A stretch of DNA of 64,000 bases from Rhexocercosporidium sp. MPI-PUGE-AT-0058 (GCA_020746875.1 JAGTJL010000015.1:930001-994000), one strand, 5' to 3'. Positions 1-13,263 are shown, counted from the first letter of the stretch. Notes: generated from the letters alone by a model not told the origin. Made by a program: numbers and translations.

Positions 1-2
1 TC

Positions 3-158
3 AAAAATAAGCTGTTGATCAACTGCTTCAATGTTGTGTTTGCGCTGGGCGCCGCTACTACGGCAGTTCTAGGGATTTATTCGAGCATTGTTTCACTTAT
101 TGCTGGGTTCCAAGGAACAACGGTGGCAACAAGTTTCGGGTGTACGTCGCTGGTCTGA
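3..158 (+). CDS. C-terminal end of a putative amino-acid transporter (5' part outside window)
   Basis: An open frame enters from the left edge and stops at TGA 156-158, giving 51 residues. It is hydrophobic, with one clear membrane span (FALGAATTAVLGIYSSIVSLI), then a short polar tail ending SFGCTSLV. A last helix followed by an S-F-G-C-T-S type tail is what I recall for fungal transporters of the Aa_trans (AVT/aromatic amino-acid permease) family. That assignment is by resemblance only, because no other helix is visible. No intron is needed in the visible part. The start and most of the protein lie upstream of base 1. Confidence 0.5.
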   Translation, partial: KNKLLINCFNVVFALGAATTAVLGIYSSIVSLIAGFQGTTVATSFGCTSLV

Positions 159-2071
159 TACCAGGTAGAATCACGATTTGTAGACATTGAAGCTTGGGAG
201 ATTGTCACCCTTCGCTTTCAAGTGCAATTATGAGATGTTTATTACCATTATGAAATCAGATAATTCTCACGAGCCGAAGAGGCTTGTGTCTCATTTGTTC
301 TTGACTACACACCTCCCGTCGCTACCAATTTCCCTTATTCCAGTGGATGACCTGTCATGTAACAATCTCAACTAATCCCTCCAGATTGATGGACTTCAAC
401 ACGTAATTTTTATTATGTCGGCTCCAATATTTTGAAGTATTCATCACGGCTCCTCAGTTATCGACTCAATTTCGCTGACCAACGATATATACATCAAAGT
501 AGCGGCAAAAGTCTCATCCTAAAACACGCACGAATAAAAGCTCAGAAGATCACTGAAACAAAGATTGTGTTTACCATAACACCACCGAAGTCTTATGTCC
601 GGTTTCGGTTCATTCGATCACAAAGAGATACCCAGCCAGTTCAGAATCGGCATTTGGAGATTCGCATTGTGAAGAATAGAGCCTACTAATGTGGTCGCTT
701 TCATGTGGTGGTGCACAAGCCCAACGTTGCATGCTGTTTCTATCGTCCCGATATGGAGGTTGGGACAGGCGAAAGTCTTACTGTAGAGGTTTCGCTAGTC
801 GCCAGGATGTAGACCCTTTTGAATAATCAAAGAGGTTTCTAATGATCACTACTTCCCCTTAGGGAGGATATGTGGGTGTGGTATCGACTGCGTCCATGAT
901 GGCTAGGCAATCTGGAGAGAAGCGGGATGTGATTTGCTTACTTGGGTCTATATATTAGGAGGCAGAACGTCGAGTCTTGGACAAGGGGGGAGAGAATTGA
1001 GGTGAATGGATGAAGAGGAAGGAGGAACATAGTGGGGAGCGACCGCAAGCTGAAGCCCGAAAAACCTGGTAAATATCATATTGAAAGGAAAATAACGAAG
1101 GTTTCTCTTTAATATCCACTACGTTCGTTTTTAGTGATATGCCATCGTCTTTTTCATACACGTCTATTAGCCCGACTTGCACGATTCGCATCTCAACCAA
1201 GCAAGTAGACTTTCGCTATCAATCACACGTTAAAGATATTTGACTAACACTACTCCAATCCAATCTAGCGACATCTAATCTCTATCAAGCACCCTTCCTT
1301 CCAGAATAACGTCCAGACATTTCAACGAACCACAAAACAGAATTCAGCAACAAAAGAATCCGTCCGCTATCTCGCCACTTCCAACCGAGCCACACCAACT
1401 ATCGATCCCTCGATCCAAAAATCATGGGCCGGCAATCTCGTACTGCAGACAACACAACCAGCCTTCCCCGATGCGTTTACAACTTATCGGTCGTCCACAT
1501 ACAGGAAACGAAAAACGCCACGTACCCTTCCGCGCCTCAAAATAAAGCAAGTCAGCTACAGTAAGTCAACAAGCGAAGGATGCGCGTGAATTATCAGGTT
1601 CGCGCCTCTGTGGCGCTTCTGGAAAATACTCGAAAAGCTCGTAAATCACCTCAATGGGATCACTCAATTACAGCGGATACTGGCACAAGCCATCAAGTTA
1701 GAAAGAACTTCTCAACTCCGGGAATCACCAAGGTGGCCATTCGTGCTAGTAAAGAGGCCGAGCGGACCGACTAGCGGACCGACTGACTAACTGACTTCAG
1801 CCACCGCCTCGAAAGAAAACATGTTCGGTCATACTATATCCTCTCGAGTTCAATAGGATACGAGAGCGGATATCCAGTCCGCATAGCCGCTGTTCAACAC
1901 AGTAAGTTCTTAAAAAAGCAAGTACTATTCGCCCGCGCCTGAGCACGGAAGTAGGTCAGCACAAGCAGGATACGGCCGAAAGAGGCATCGAGGAGCGATT
2001 CTTTAATTTTCATTCGGTTTGACAGTGTTTGCATTTCAGACAACACTACGGTACTACAGCATGTTACGTTA
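159..2071. other. Intergenic stretch, no supported gene
   Basis: This 1.9-kb gap between the transporter tail and the 3' end of the next hydrolase holds only short open frames with no recognisable motif and no convincing splice pattern. Around 1370-1600 there is a protein-like frame in C-rich sequence, but it has no start, partner exon or homology that I can name. I see nothing else in it. Confidence 0.5.
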
Positions 2072-3132
2072 TCAAACCCTCTCCCCAGCAGCTCTCCTCA
2101 GCATATTCGCAGTCCAATCAGGTTGACTCAGCATCACACAATGACCAGCGTCACACCTCTCCACACTATCCACCATATTCGGCTTCGAGTCCTGGGCCGC
2201 CTTAAGAATCATCTCACCATAGGATAACGACATCGATTGGTCCCTGGCACATAACACGTAAGTTGAGGGGATGTAGCGCCAGGCTGCGTAGCTGGTCCTG
2301 CTCCAAAAGACGCCGAGGCTCTGTGGGAGGAGTTGCGAGGACCAGTATTCTGCTTGTGGGATTGACATGTCGTTGTAGAAGACTGAGAGTGCGTCGGCGG
2401 GTTTGATGGTTGATATGCCAGCCTGGATTGTGTTAGCATAGTATGGTAGTTCTTAGAAGTGAGCTCAAGTTTCCCGAGGGCGTCTTGAACCAATCAAAGA
2501 TGGAATTGGGCTGACAATGATAAAGAGAGAGCGTTCTAGGGATGAAAAGCTAACGGAAATAACTGACTTGAACATTGCATCGCATGTACGGAAACATGGA
2601 CGAAACATCCCCTCTAGGACTCCCTTGAAAGCCTTCAACCGCCATGTCTAGGTGATCAAATTGTTAGCAGGTGCTTGAAAGTAGAAGCTGGATCTCGAAT
2701 TCTTACTTTAGTGAGAAGAAAATGCAAAAGGGGAGTGATGCAAACTCACATATTCAAAATGATAGAACGAAGCGTAGCAATTTCCAAGAACTTACAGGAC
2801 ATGATAAATACCAGCCGGACCACACCACCCCTTAATCCCCTCTGACTCCTTTCGTCTCTCCCTAGACCCTGAAGTGCTTCGGCGCCTGGTAGACCTCCAT
2901 ACCCATGAAGAACAAGAATCACATCTGCCCCAGAATCGACAATTTGCGTTACGAGATTCCGAATCGCCTGGACATCTTCTCTGAAATCGTAGGTGGGGGG
3001 ATTGCCTCCAACTGAGGGCAGAGCCAAAGGTACCGTAGTATATCCATGGAAAGACAGAATGCTCCTTAGTGGTTCGTAGATGAGTTGCGAATGTGAGGCT
3101 TCAGGGACACAAACAAAGACCGGTTTAGACAT
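2072..3132 (-). CDS. Alpha/beta-hydrolase fold protein, nucleophile serine replaced by glycine
   Basis: Three exons are inferred: 3132-2796, 2647-2568 and 2422-2072 (introns 2648-2795 and 2423-2567, the second with a GTCAGT donor). They give 255 aa. The start FVCVPEASHS and the end VERCDAGHCVMLS...RRAAGERV are typical of the small fungal AB-hydrolase family related to plant methylesterases and hydroxynitrile lyases. The acid (CARDQS) and the histidine (DAGH) of the triad are present. The nucleophile elbow, normally H-S-Y-G-G, reads H-G-Y-G-G, so residue 77 is Gly (codon GGG at 2904-2902). The fold seems intact, but ordinary serine hydrolase activity is not expected. The substrate is unknown. 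The middle exon is the least certain part. Confidence 0.75.
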
Positions 3133-4907
3133 TATATCCTCAGAACGAGAGTGTTCTGGACCGCAATGACATGAATATCGGGGATCATGAATTCAGGCAT
3201 ATTTCGTGCCGATACATAGCTACATACACGCACTTGCTTGATGCATCGGTGCTGATGAATCGATCGCACTTCCATATTGCATTTCTTCAACAATATAACA
3301 AGAGCCCCCCCCAGTCCCTTATGTAAGTTTACGGCGGCGGCATAGTCTAAAATGCCGGGAGGTCGTATTGCCAGCCTATCAAAGTAAGCAGGTCGCAAAC
3401 CTGGCGAATTATTTTCTGATCAATCAACGTCTGCCACAAAGCCATTGTGACGACAAGGAGGCCGTTCCGAGCCGAACCCGAACCTGCAGATACAGAAGAG
3501 GCTTTGCTAATGATTACAGTGCTAAACACTTTGATTCCTTTCGGGAAAGCAGCGCGTTGCATGAGTAGAGTATTTTACGCGGCCGCGGTTATGCCTCAGA
3601 TAGCGAGTGGGTTTCCGTGCTTACGGCCTCTAACGCTCTTGTGCTCGTAACCTGCAGCCAGTGAGATTTTAACGCCAGACGGATGCAGAACGAACTTTGG
3701 AAGGACAACACCACACCTGATGGATGAGTGATCTAAAGCAAAATTAACCGCTCTGGGGGTAATTTGGGGATATTGTAGTATTGCAGTGTGGGTGAAGTGT
3801 AATCCATTGTTCGGCCGACTCATCAGCCTCAACGTGGGTTTCAAGACCCTTCAAGTCCCACAGGAGCTCTGAGTGCTTATCACTCCCTCTCTGACGGAGA
3901 GGGTCATGAAGAAAGAAGTGAAGATCATGCCAATGGTCGGAGTCCGGAGAGATAGGTTTCCACTTTGCTGTGCCTCTCCCCTTTAGAAGTTTGACATCAA
4001 CCACCCTGCTCACAAAAGGAGATCAAAACCAGCAGACCCTGCGACCCATCTGCGACCGCACTGGCAGGCAACAGGCGAGCAGGATAAAATGAACAGAAGA
4101 GACACTATCGGAGAAACAAGAGCGCTCATCCACCCAAAGGAGGTTTCTCATGCGCACCACCCGCAGCACCGCAGGTCTGGGAACTTGGGTTCCGGAAGAA
4201 AGACAGTAGTACAGTAGTGGCATGCAATGCGTTATCTCAAGGATCGAAGGACCCTCACTTCAAGGGCCGTTGTGGGTTAGTCTGCAGTATAAGTGCGTGA
4301 CTTTGCGGAGTTGTACTTGATGGGATTCAGATGCTGGTGCAAAGAAAGTTCGCTTGGAGCTCACCGACACCGACATCAAGACGGATCATGTGAGGTTAAA
4401 GCGGCGCTCAGGAGGCTCAACTGATGGCGAGGATACTTTCTCGGGACGAATAAGGTTCGAGAAGATGCTGACAGACGTCAATCTGACGTGTTGGAGAATT
4501 ATGCATGCCATGGAAAAAAGAATGTCGAGCAAGGCAGCGAACCGACCGTATCTATTCTGGCAGTGGATCATTTCCACAACGGCACAAGTCCTTAGCCAGA
4601 GACCGAAAGGCTGCATACCAAGTTCGTGACCAGGTTGGCACCGACTAGGTATTTGACAAGTGTGATGGTGCCGTGGGGAGAAGATGGGATGACAACGGAT
4701 CGGTCTTGCCCTCGACCTGAACCTCCTTTCGGCCTAGTACTTACCGAGCTGATCAACAGAAGCTTGCTGGCAAGCTTGAGGCCTCAATGCACATTTTGTT
4801 CCAGAGCTAACCAAATCAAAATGAACTACTATGAATGATACTGTTTTGGACAGAAAAGAATTGGAACTATCAAACACTGGGAATTATCCCTATTTTATAT
4901 CCACTGC
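3133..4907. other. Intergenic stretch, no supported gene
   Basis: About 1.8 kb between the start of the hydrolase and the 3' end of the ABC transporter. Several open frames of 60-90 codons overlap on both strands, but none has recognisable motifs or a consistent splice structure. It probably contains the hydrolase promoter on the left and the transporter terminator on the right. Nothing else is supported. Confidence 0.5.
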
Positions 4908-7900
4908 TCACTCATCGTCGACTAACTTCCCCGCATCCCAGGCTTTCTTAGCTGCCTTTTGGAGAGCGTCCATATCCCCGCTCATCTCGCACATGCCCTT
5001 GAAGATGGCATCCTTGCCATCCTTCTTTAGTAGTTCGTGTGGATGTCCAAACTCAATTACCTCGCCCTTATCCAAGACCAGCACCTTGTCATAATCAACG
5101 ATAGTTTGCAAGCGATGCGCAATGGTGATGATTGTGCTTTTGAGCTCCCGAATGGTTTCTTGAATCTTGGCATCAGTGTTGTAATCGATTGAAGCAGTGG
5201 CCTCATCCATCATGAGTACCTTCGGCTGTTTCAAGAGGGCACGAGCTAGGCAGAGGAGTTGTCTCTGGCCTTGGGACAGGTTATTGCCCGATTCGGTAAC
5301 CGTCGATGACAGGTCAAGGAAGATGTTTTTGTTCGCAACAGGAGTAGATGTCCCTGTTGGTGTATCTGGAACACCATTTGCTGTCGCAGGTCGTGATTGT
5401 GTTATTGGTGTAGAAGGATTCGTGGTCGAGAACGGAATACCGATCAACTGAACCCTCCGCAGAGCGGTAAAGATATCCTCATCTGTGAAGAGGTTGAATG
5501 GATCAAGATTGCTTCGAATTGTCCCGGTGAAGAGCGTCGGGTCCTGCGGTACAATTGTGATCGACTCTCGAAGGTCTTGAAGACCAATGAGCCCGATATC
5601 CACACCATCGATCAGGATTTTGCCTTCTTCAGCTTCGAGACCTCGGAATAGGGCAAGAGCTAGAGAGCTCTTACCAGCGCCTGTCCGGCCAACGATGCCG
5701 ACCTTCTGAAGAGGCTTGATCTTGAAGGTAACATTCTTCAAAACCGGCTCCAGATCTGATCGGTATCTAGTCGTATAATTTATGAACTCAACCGAGCCTT
5801 GACTGGGCCAATTGGCAGCAGGTCTAGTCTTCTCAATGACAGCCTCTGCTTCTTGTTCAACATCAAGGTATTCCTTGATCCGCTCCACAGAGTTCATGTT
5901 CTGCTCATTCATGGCATAAAGTCGTACCAGCCAGAGAACATTCTCCGTGAAACTGATCGCGTAGCTCAAAGAGAGACCAGCAGAACCAGCATCGATCTTT
6001 CCGATGCTCAAGACGACAAATGCGCCTGCGAAGAATGCGACCAGATCTCCTACGACATCAATTCGGAAAGCTAGCCATCTGTTAGCTGCCCAAAGATAGA
6101 TAAAAGGCCGACTGTGGGTGTTGATCCTCGTCATGTTATCTCGGATGAATCGTCGTTCGTCTCCATAGGCGCGAATGGTGGTGATTCCACTAAGGGTCTC
6201 TCCAAACTGCTGGAACAATGGACTCCTCTGCACAGACTCAATTCTCTTTAGGTCTCTTGAGGATCGCAGGTAAAACTTTCCAACGAAGAAGTAGAGAGCG
6301 CTGATGACAACTCCAGCCACAAGGAATCCAGGAGTGATGATCGTAATGAGTACAATAGTAACTACGATTGCCAGTCCGCAGGACATGAAACCAATCGCAA
6401 TAGGGGCTACCTCTTGATCCACAGCTTCCAGATCTTTGCTGAAACGGTTCATGAGCTGACCCAGAGGTGTAACGTCGAAGAACTTGAATTTGGCTCGTGT
6501 CACGGATTCCATCAAGCGTTGATGAATCTTCCAACTGGCAGTGAGGGAACCAAAGAATAGCCACATGTCTCGGAAGAGGGCGACAAGCATACCGGCCAAC
6601 CCGATCAAAGCATATACTGTGAGATAAAAGGTTACATCGACGTCAGGCGCGACCTTGGCGAAAATGGAGGTCTTGTTGGGATCGAAATATGGCTGAACTT
6701 GGGAGACGCGAGTGCTGGCAACTCGAACCAATGAGATGGTGTTGCCGACGTAGCTGTTGGGGGAAATGCTATGGTGAGCCCGTACAGATTCTGTATCATA
6801 TTGATTTGCCCACTCTCGGATCCAGACGTTGGCTGCCAAACTCCCAAACTGCTGCACACCAAACACGACGACAGCAAGAACCCAGAACCACCTAAAAAGT
6901 TAGCAATGCAAGCGAGTAATACCTAGAATGAGTACATACCAGGGGCCCATGGACTTGAGGTAGAGAATGATGACTGTCCATTTCACGCCTCCTTCGGCTT
7001 TGGTCTCCTCCATGGCATCCTTAACAGCCTTTTTGGCACCTTTGTCGATACTTTTGGCTCTGGAGAGCCTGCGATCTCCATCTCCATTTGCAGCCTCTAT
7101 CTCACCAATGAGAGTATCGCCACTTTCATCGCCGACACTCGAGGGAACGCGAGACGGCATTCTTGACATCTGGGCAGAGCCAGGCCTCGATTTATCGACA
7201 TCGTCGCCAAGCTTGCCCGATGCAATAACATCTTCGGCAGAACCTTGTATCTCGATCTTTCCATTGTCAAGGAGGACGACATATCGTGATTGTGGTACGC
7301 AGAGCGCCAGGTTGTGTGTTACCAAGATACAAGTTCGACCGTGCATGAGAGGACCACGAATACAGTTGTCGAATATCCATTTTGCGGTATGCGAGTCCAC
7401 CGCGCTAAGGCAATCGTCCAGAAGCACATGTCTTGAATTCGAGTACAACGCTCTTGCAAGAGAGATACGTTGCTTTTGACCTCCAGAAAGAGTGATGCCC
7501 TTCTCGCCAACAAGAGTTTCATCACCAGCATCAAGGATCTCAAGATCACGTTCAAGAGCGCAGGCAACGATGACGTCTTTGTACCTTTTCTCATCCAATG
7601 GTGCCGCAAAGAGAATATTTTCCTTGATGTTGGCATTGACAAGCCAAGCTTGCTGAGCACAATACGCTACGCTTTCTGTCAAGCCACTTTCAGGATCTGG
7701 TCGAACATCCTCTCGACTGTAACCACCAGGCAGGAAGACCTTGCCCTTAATAAGAGTCATTTCTCCCAGGAGAGCCATCAAAAGTGACGTTTTCCCGCAA
7801 CCTGTTGGACCGGCAATGATGTTCAACTTGCCAATCTCAAACTTAATGTCCATATCCATGAGGCGGAATGCGGATGAGGCGTTCTCATCCGCTGGATCTT

Positions 7901-10114
7901 CTTTTGCTCCCCAAGAAAAGGTTGCGTTCTTGAAGCCAATCATCTGATCTCCATCATTGTCCAGATTGTCATGTTGGAGTTGCTCGTATTTTTCCGTTTC
8001 CTCTTCATTCAGGAACTCCTCAACACGATCAACCGAGACCTTGGATTCTTGCACATGTGCAATCATATCGCCAAGTTGGTCCAAAGGCACTCGAAGGATG
8101 GTAAACAGAGAGATTGCGGTGAAAGCGACGGAAGGATACAGCGGCTTTTTCTCGATCAGAGTATATACGACGAATGAAAAGAATGTGATAGCGACTGGAA
8201 CGGTGTTCCAAACGGCAACTGCAAATGCCCAGATGATGTATTTTCCTCGCAGAGCTTTTAGTTCTGCCTTTCGCTTCTCATTGACAAGCTTGCTGAATCT
8301 GTGCTCCCAAGCGAAGAATTTGATGATTCTGATATTTTGAAGAACTTCGTTCGTCGTATGGATGCGCTTGTCTGTAGCAGCCATAATTCTCTTCTGAGCA
8401 CCACCGAATGCTCGAGCAAAGGCGATATTGACCGGCAGAAGAATGACCATGATGACGATACCAGGAATACTACTATAACCAAGAATGCGATAAAGAAGAT
8501 AGACCGCTGCGATGAGCTGGGTAGGGGCTTGGGCGAAGAGGAAGTGCAGGTACGCGGTGACTTCGCTAACCTTGAAGGAGTCAACGGACATCAGGGTGAT
8601 GATTGTTCCAACATTGACTTGCTCGTCGCCTTTCTTTGACACAGCATCTGCGATTTCAGATTCTGTTGCTGGGTCTGCGTCGGGTTTCTTGATATCCTCC
8701 TTCTTCTTTCTACCCAGACTCAAGATTCTCTTGAATTTGCTAGGCTTTGCAGCATCTGTTTTATCCTTCTTTTCGCCCAGCACAGTATCGTTCCCAGCTG
8801 CGACCTTTCGGCGGAGAGCTTTCGCATAGACTTCACCAATGATGATTGCTCGCAACCGGATGCAAATTTTGCGACCAATCCAGAGTGCCTGGTTATCTGC
8901 CAATGATCGAATAATGTCGGTGAACGCAAGCAAAATCACGTATAGCCAAATAACGTTCCGTGGTGCGCTATCGGGGTCTTCGATGTACTCGAGAATTGAT
9001 TTGAGTAACAGTGTTGGTGCAAAAGTAAATAGTGCACCGACCACCGCATAACTACACTGGATGAGAAGGCTGATTTTGAAGTACCCCATAAGATGCCAGG
9101 TCAAAGCCGTTGTCTTTTTGAGCTGTCGATATTCGGCCAAAACTGCAGCAGCCTTGTCTCTTGGAAGCAAATTCCATACATCTGACAGCTCGAAAGTCTT
9201 TTTGTATCCTTGCCAGACAATTGCATCCACCCATCCAAATGTTGCGATTGAGAAAAGACTTGCAAGTGGCTCCTTGGATGGCTCGATATCGTTCTCCCAT
9301 TCTAATACTACCGCTTTGTTTCCTTTCCGTGTTGTGATTGCTATACTGAAAAGCAGAGAGACCAGGGCAAACTCCGACATGACTAAAGCCTGAGCAGTTC
9401 CTGACCGTGGATGGATGATGGCAGACCGAAAAATGACCAGAGAAAATACCCACATCAGAGTGTAAAGAGATGCGGTATGGTTCCAGACTCCAGGAACACG
9501 CCATGAGGTTTTAGACAGTGCCAGCCTCATGATTGCCAGTGCCAGTATGTATGTCCAAGTTGTAATTCCAGCCACTGTTGCCAGGGTTCCATTGGGGCCA
9601 TATGCTTGCAGTACGAAGGCGGCGATATTGATAGCATCCACAGCAATGATCGCAAGCAACTCCATAACCAGAACAGTATATTGAGCTCGAGGCGCGTCGA
9701 TTGCCGCCACAGAGCCTTTTGTTGTCGTTTTGGTCAAGACGAGGCGCCCCCCACTCATGGTCAACTCATCGTCCTCCTCGACTGTACTATTCGACCCTTC
9801 AGCATCCCCAGGCACACGTTGATAGCCTGGCCCATTGTGTCCATCTGCAGTTCTGTATACGCTCGATCCATTCGCAGTGGATTTTCTCTTGGAATTCCGT
9901 TTTAACCGGACGTTGCGCTGGATAGCTTGTGATAGTAGCAGTAGAAACGAGGCGCCGACAACAATCAATGGAAAAAGGACTTTCAGGAAACTGCGCAGAA
10001 GGTCAGCTATTCGTGATTTTACCATTGAAGGGGAGATCAATCCGCTTACTTTCTCTGCACGCAATTCGTGATATCATCAACCTGCCATATCGGGCCCTGG
10101 CACCTGGGCAACAT
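4908..10114 (-). CDS. ABC transporter, ABCC (MRP/YBT1-like) full-length exporter
   Basis: Three coding exons: 10114-10050, 9990-6940 and 6891-4908 (introns 9991-10049, 59 nt, and 6892-6939, 48 nt), giving 1,699 aa. The first exon (MLPRCQGPIWQVDD) was placed by its GTAAGC donor and GCGCAG acceptor; it joins in frame to NFLKVLFPLIVVG. Order: an extra N-terminal membrane domain (TMD0), TMD1, NBD1, TMD2, NBD2. NBD1 has Walker A GPTGCGKT, signature LSGGQKQRISLARAL and Walker B VLLDDCLSAVD. NBD2 has GRTGAGKS, LSQGQRQLLCLARAL and VLMMDEATASID. NBD1 carries Asp where the catalytic Glu normally sits, so only the second ATP site should hydrolyse well, as is usual in ABCC. The family exports conjugates, bile acids or drugs, often at the vacuole; the substrate here is unknown. 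An upstream in-frame ATG at 10234 exists. Confidence 0.93.
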
Positions 10115-11176
10115 TTTCGAAGCTCCAATCCAGAGGAATGCGGAAGATAAAAAAAGAACGGAACGCGGTGGTATGAATGGCAGCGCACCGTCCCTGGCTG
10201 ACTGACGCTGAGCAAAGGAAGGAGGAATATGCAATTAAAAAATGGACAGCTAAGTCGAGGAAAGAGAAGATTTCTTGTGTCGCCTCCTCGTAGAGCACAG
10301 AGATTGAAGAGTGCTAATCTGAGATATCGCGGGCCACTGTCTGGTCCTTTGACGGCTTGAAGCACTAGCAAGGTACAAGGTGGTGGAGCAGTGGCCTGGT
10401 GGCTGGCGTGGAGTAACCTGCGTAAGATGGGAGGATAGCGATTCGATAGCTGAGGATTGCTGAGGATAGGGAAATGTGGTTCGGATGTTGTAGAGTGGGA
10501 TATCTCAATCCAGGTACCGTAATTACGCAAGCCTTCAAGCTCGCGTCCCCTTCCCCCTACTTCTGCGCACTTCGTGGAGCAAAGCTCGTGGAGAGCAATG
10601 TGCCAGGTGAAGGTTGTCTTGTCTGTCTCTCTTCTCGCTGGCTGGGACGAGTGAGGTCAATGATGGCCGGCAGGGCAAGTGCAAATGGGCCGAATAAGCT
10701 GTCGACTCGAAGTGACGTAAACAAACAAAAGGCACAGCATTAATTACCGTGCTCAACTGGATAATCGAATTTAGCATTCACTGGTTTGTTCCATTCTTAT
10801 CATCCTTATTCTATATCAGCTTTTCAACCAAGTGCTATGCATACTTACCTACTCTTAGCTATCTCGTCGCGCGCCCCACCACCGCTGTTCCTCCGTAGAG
10901 TCGAGTCATCGTCCGCCTGCATCTTTTCTTTTCTCCTACCAATCCCAGCTCACCGCTACCGCTGTCCTGCATGAGCTTTGACGGGACGTTGGATTGCGAC
11001 CGTTCTGGAAGGTGATTCGAGACAGCGCCGCCCCTTCGAAAGCCCTCATTGGCCAATCCAACCCCAGGTTCTGTCACACCAGTGAGGCTGGGACGAGCGG
11101 AGTCATCGATCCTCAGGTTCTCAGCTTCTCAACAGGCTGAATATTGGCCCGGAAAGATAAGCATTACATTCAAGCC
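10115..11176. other. Divergent promoter region between ABC transporter and an orphan gene
   Basis: This 1.06-kb stretch separates the transporter start (minus strand) from the orphan gene start (plus strand) and should hold both promoters and 5' leaders. Short open frames on the minus strand just upstream of 10114 look like leader sequence. No TATA box, recognised operator or RNA gene stands out. Confidence 0.4.
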
Positions 11177-13263
11177 ATGTCGGATACCTGTGGCAGGGCG
11201 AGTAACGCGGGATTGGATTCGGAGGATGGGTTGGAAGGGACTGACAAAAGTACCAGTCCCGGGATCGAGAGTGGCCAAGAAGTTGTGGATGAGAAAGACA
11301 GCCCACCCTTGTCCAAGGCGAGTGCAGAGACAGGGAAGCGAGAAGTCAACATACCCTTCAGGGCCTTTGGGACGAACTTTAGCCACAGCTTTGATGCTAT
11401 TGATAATTCTGGCTTGGTTGCCTTTGCCCGTCACAATCACGATGATGCAAATGTGAATGAAAGCATCACACAATCCTGCCAGAAAACGAGCGCTGGAAAT
11501 GGTCAGAATCACAGAGATGAAAGACCCAAACTGAGCGTATTCCACACCAATAACACTGGCACGAACGCCGAAGATCTTCATAAGACCCAGCACAAGTTTG
11601 CCAGCGACAGTTCGGTGCCGCAGAGCGAATTGTCTTTTAACAATCAAGATGGCGACAAATCTAGTGACACATCTTCCTTGAGTCCTGATAAGGACGAGTC
11701 AGTGAACGATCATCGTTCTAACTGCAAAGAAGATTTTGTATCAAGCAAACCTGGGGAAGCTTTGTGTAAAATTCTCCCATCTGAGATTATGGACTTGCCG
11801 CTGGGTAGGACTATACTGACTTCTATGAGAAGACTACTGAATCCTGCTACTGACTTGGTGCACGCAACGCCGAACCAGACTAGGGAGACTTTATTGATGT
11901 TCCTTTTGACAAAGGCCCCAATAAAGTTACTGACGGCATTCTTTGAGTTCTGCACAGAGATAGTACAGTCTGGATCACGAAAAGACCAGAGGGAATACGT
12001 TGCGAGCCCGCTTTTCTGCTACATTACCGCAAAGGATGGGGTAGGTCAGGATGGGGTTCCAGTGATCCATGTTGAAGTTTTGAAAGCTATCGTGGAAGAC
12101 ATCTCATCATCCAGCATTGACGAGCTCGACCATCGCTGTACCCGAAACCAGAACACTGGGTCATCACGATCGCACTCCGAGTCTCTTACTCCGCCAGGTG
12201 TCTTAAAAGACAAGAAAAAACCTTTCAATGGGTTCTCTGTCGGCAAATGGGTTTTCTCAAACCAAAAAGCTTCGAAACTTTACATACGCTCTACCCGACC
12301 GGTTTCCTATTTGGGGATACCGAAATACCTATGCAAATGTTCAGACAACGAGCGGCCTACAACATCAAAGGGAGATGGTACTCCATACGAGCATCCAGGA
12401 TGGTAATTACGAAATATTTCGATACATTCAAGAATTCACCAGAAGACAGCTCTGAGCTCCGGAATATACCCCCTCCAGAACTAGTGCCTCGCCTCAATCG
12501 ACTTCTTCTTGATTATAAGCTAGCCATCGTGGACCGCTGCCTGGCGACATATCTTGGTGCTACTGAGTGGGCTGAAACATGTCTTCAGCATCAAGAATTG
12601 ATAAAGACCGGGGGTGACAAGCTACTCGGGTATCCACTGCCCATCGAGGAGGTACATAATAAACTCGAAAAGAGTGGCGAGTTGCTCTATCTGACGACTA
12701 CAAAATGCCTCCTATCCTTAACCGAGGATGGCGAGAATCACCTTCCAAGCGGATGGCAGGAAATCTGCGATGGCCTGGGACGAATATGCTGGGTCCATGT
12801 GTTTTATACCATGACCTATAAGCTGCCAAAGGCTGAATTCGATGTTGAAGCCGTCATGAACAGGCGTGAGCTCAAGGTCAGCAAATCATTCAAAGGCAGT
12901 CAACCCCCAGACGAAACGGGTCAGACATCCTCTCCCAGTTCCACGCCGAACCAAGCGAAAGTCAAGAAATCTCTAAACGGCATCCAGTCTCAAGAAAAAC
13001 CAGGGATCATCCAAGACACATCCTTCGAACCTGAAAGCGACGAAATCGATAACAACCTAGTCCTCCTCAGAAGCTCGCCGGACGTTTATAGCATGCTATC
13101 CTACTTCTCAGGAGAAGACTGGTTCAAATTGCTAGATCTTTCAAGTCTCCCCTCATTGCCACCCAGCGTCTCCTCGATAGGAAATTTGCTTTTATTGATA
13201 GATCTGATCAAGTCTTTACCAGAGAACGATCCGGGAGATGGAGATGCGAAAGTGAGGCCATAG
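11177..13263 (+). CDS. Unrecognised protein of about 680 aa with an unresolved frame change
   Basis: Two long frames must be joined. The first starts at ATG 11177 (MSDTCGRASNAG) and runs to about 12230; the second runs from about 12215 to TAG 13263. The first half is polar and low-complexity up to residue ~195, then has helical stretches (LPLGRTILTSMRR, TRETLLMFLLTKAPIK). The second half has globular-looking segments (TLYPTGFLFGD, FRQRAAYNIKGRWYS, GWQEICDGLGRICWVH). The shift is -1 and lies near an A6 run at 12215-12220. A 38-nt intron, 12232-12269 (GTTCTC...AAAAAG), would join them in frame and give 682 aa, but it is shorter than any other intron here. A weaker donor further upstream, a single-base error in the A-run, or true damage are alternatives. 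I recognise no domain. Confidence 0.6.

Noticed and set aside
1370..1640. Protein-like frame with C-rich codons in the left intergenic region
   Set aside because: No start codon with good context, no partner exon and no recognised family. Kept as unexplained sequence only.
10003..10530. A 175-codon minus-strand frame at the 5' end of the ABC transporter
   Set aside because: It runs through the first intron in a different frame from the conserved N terminus, so it is probably leader plus intron.
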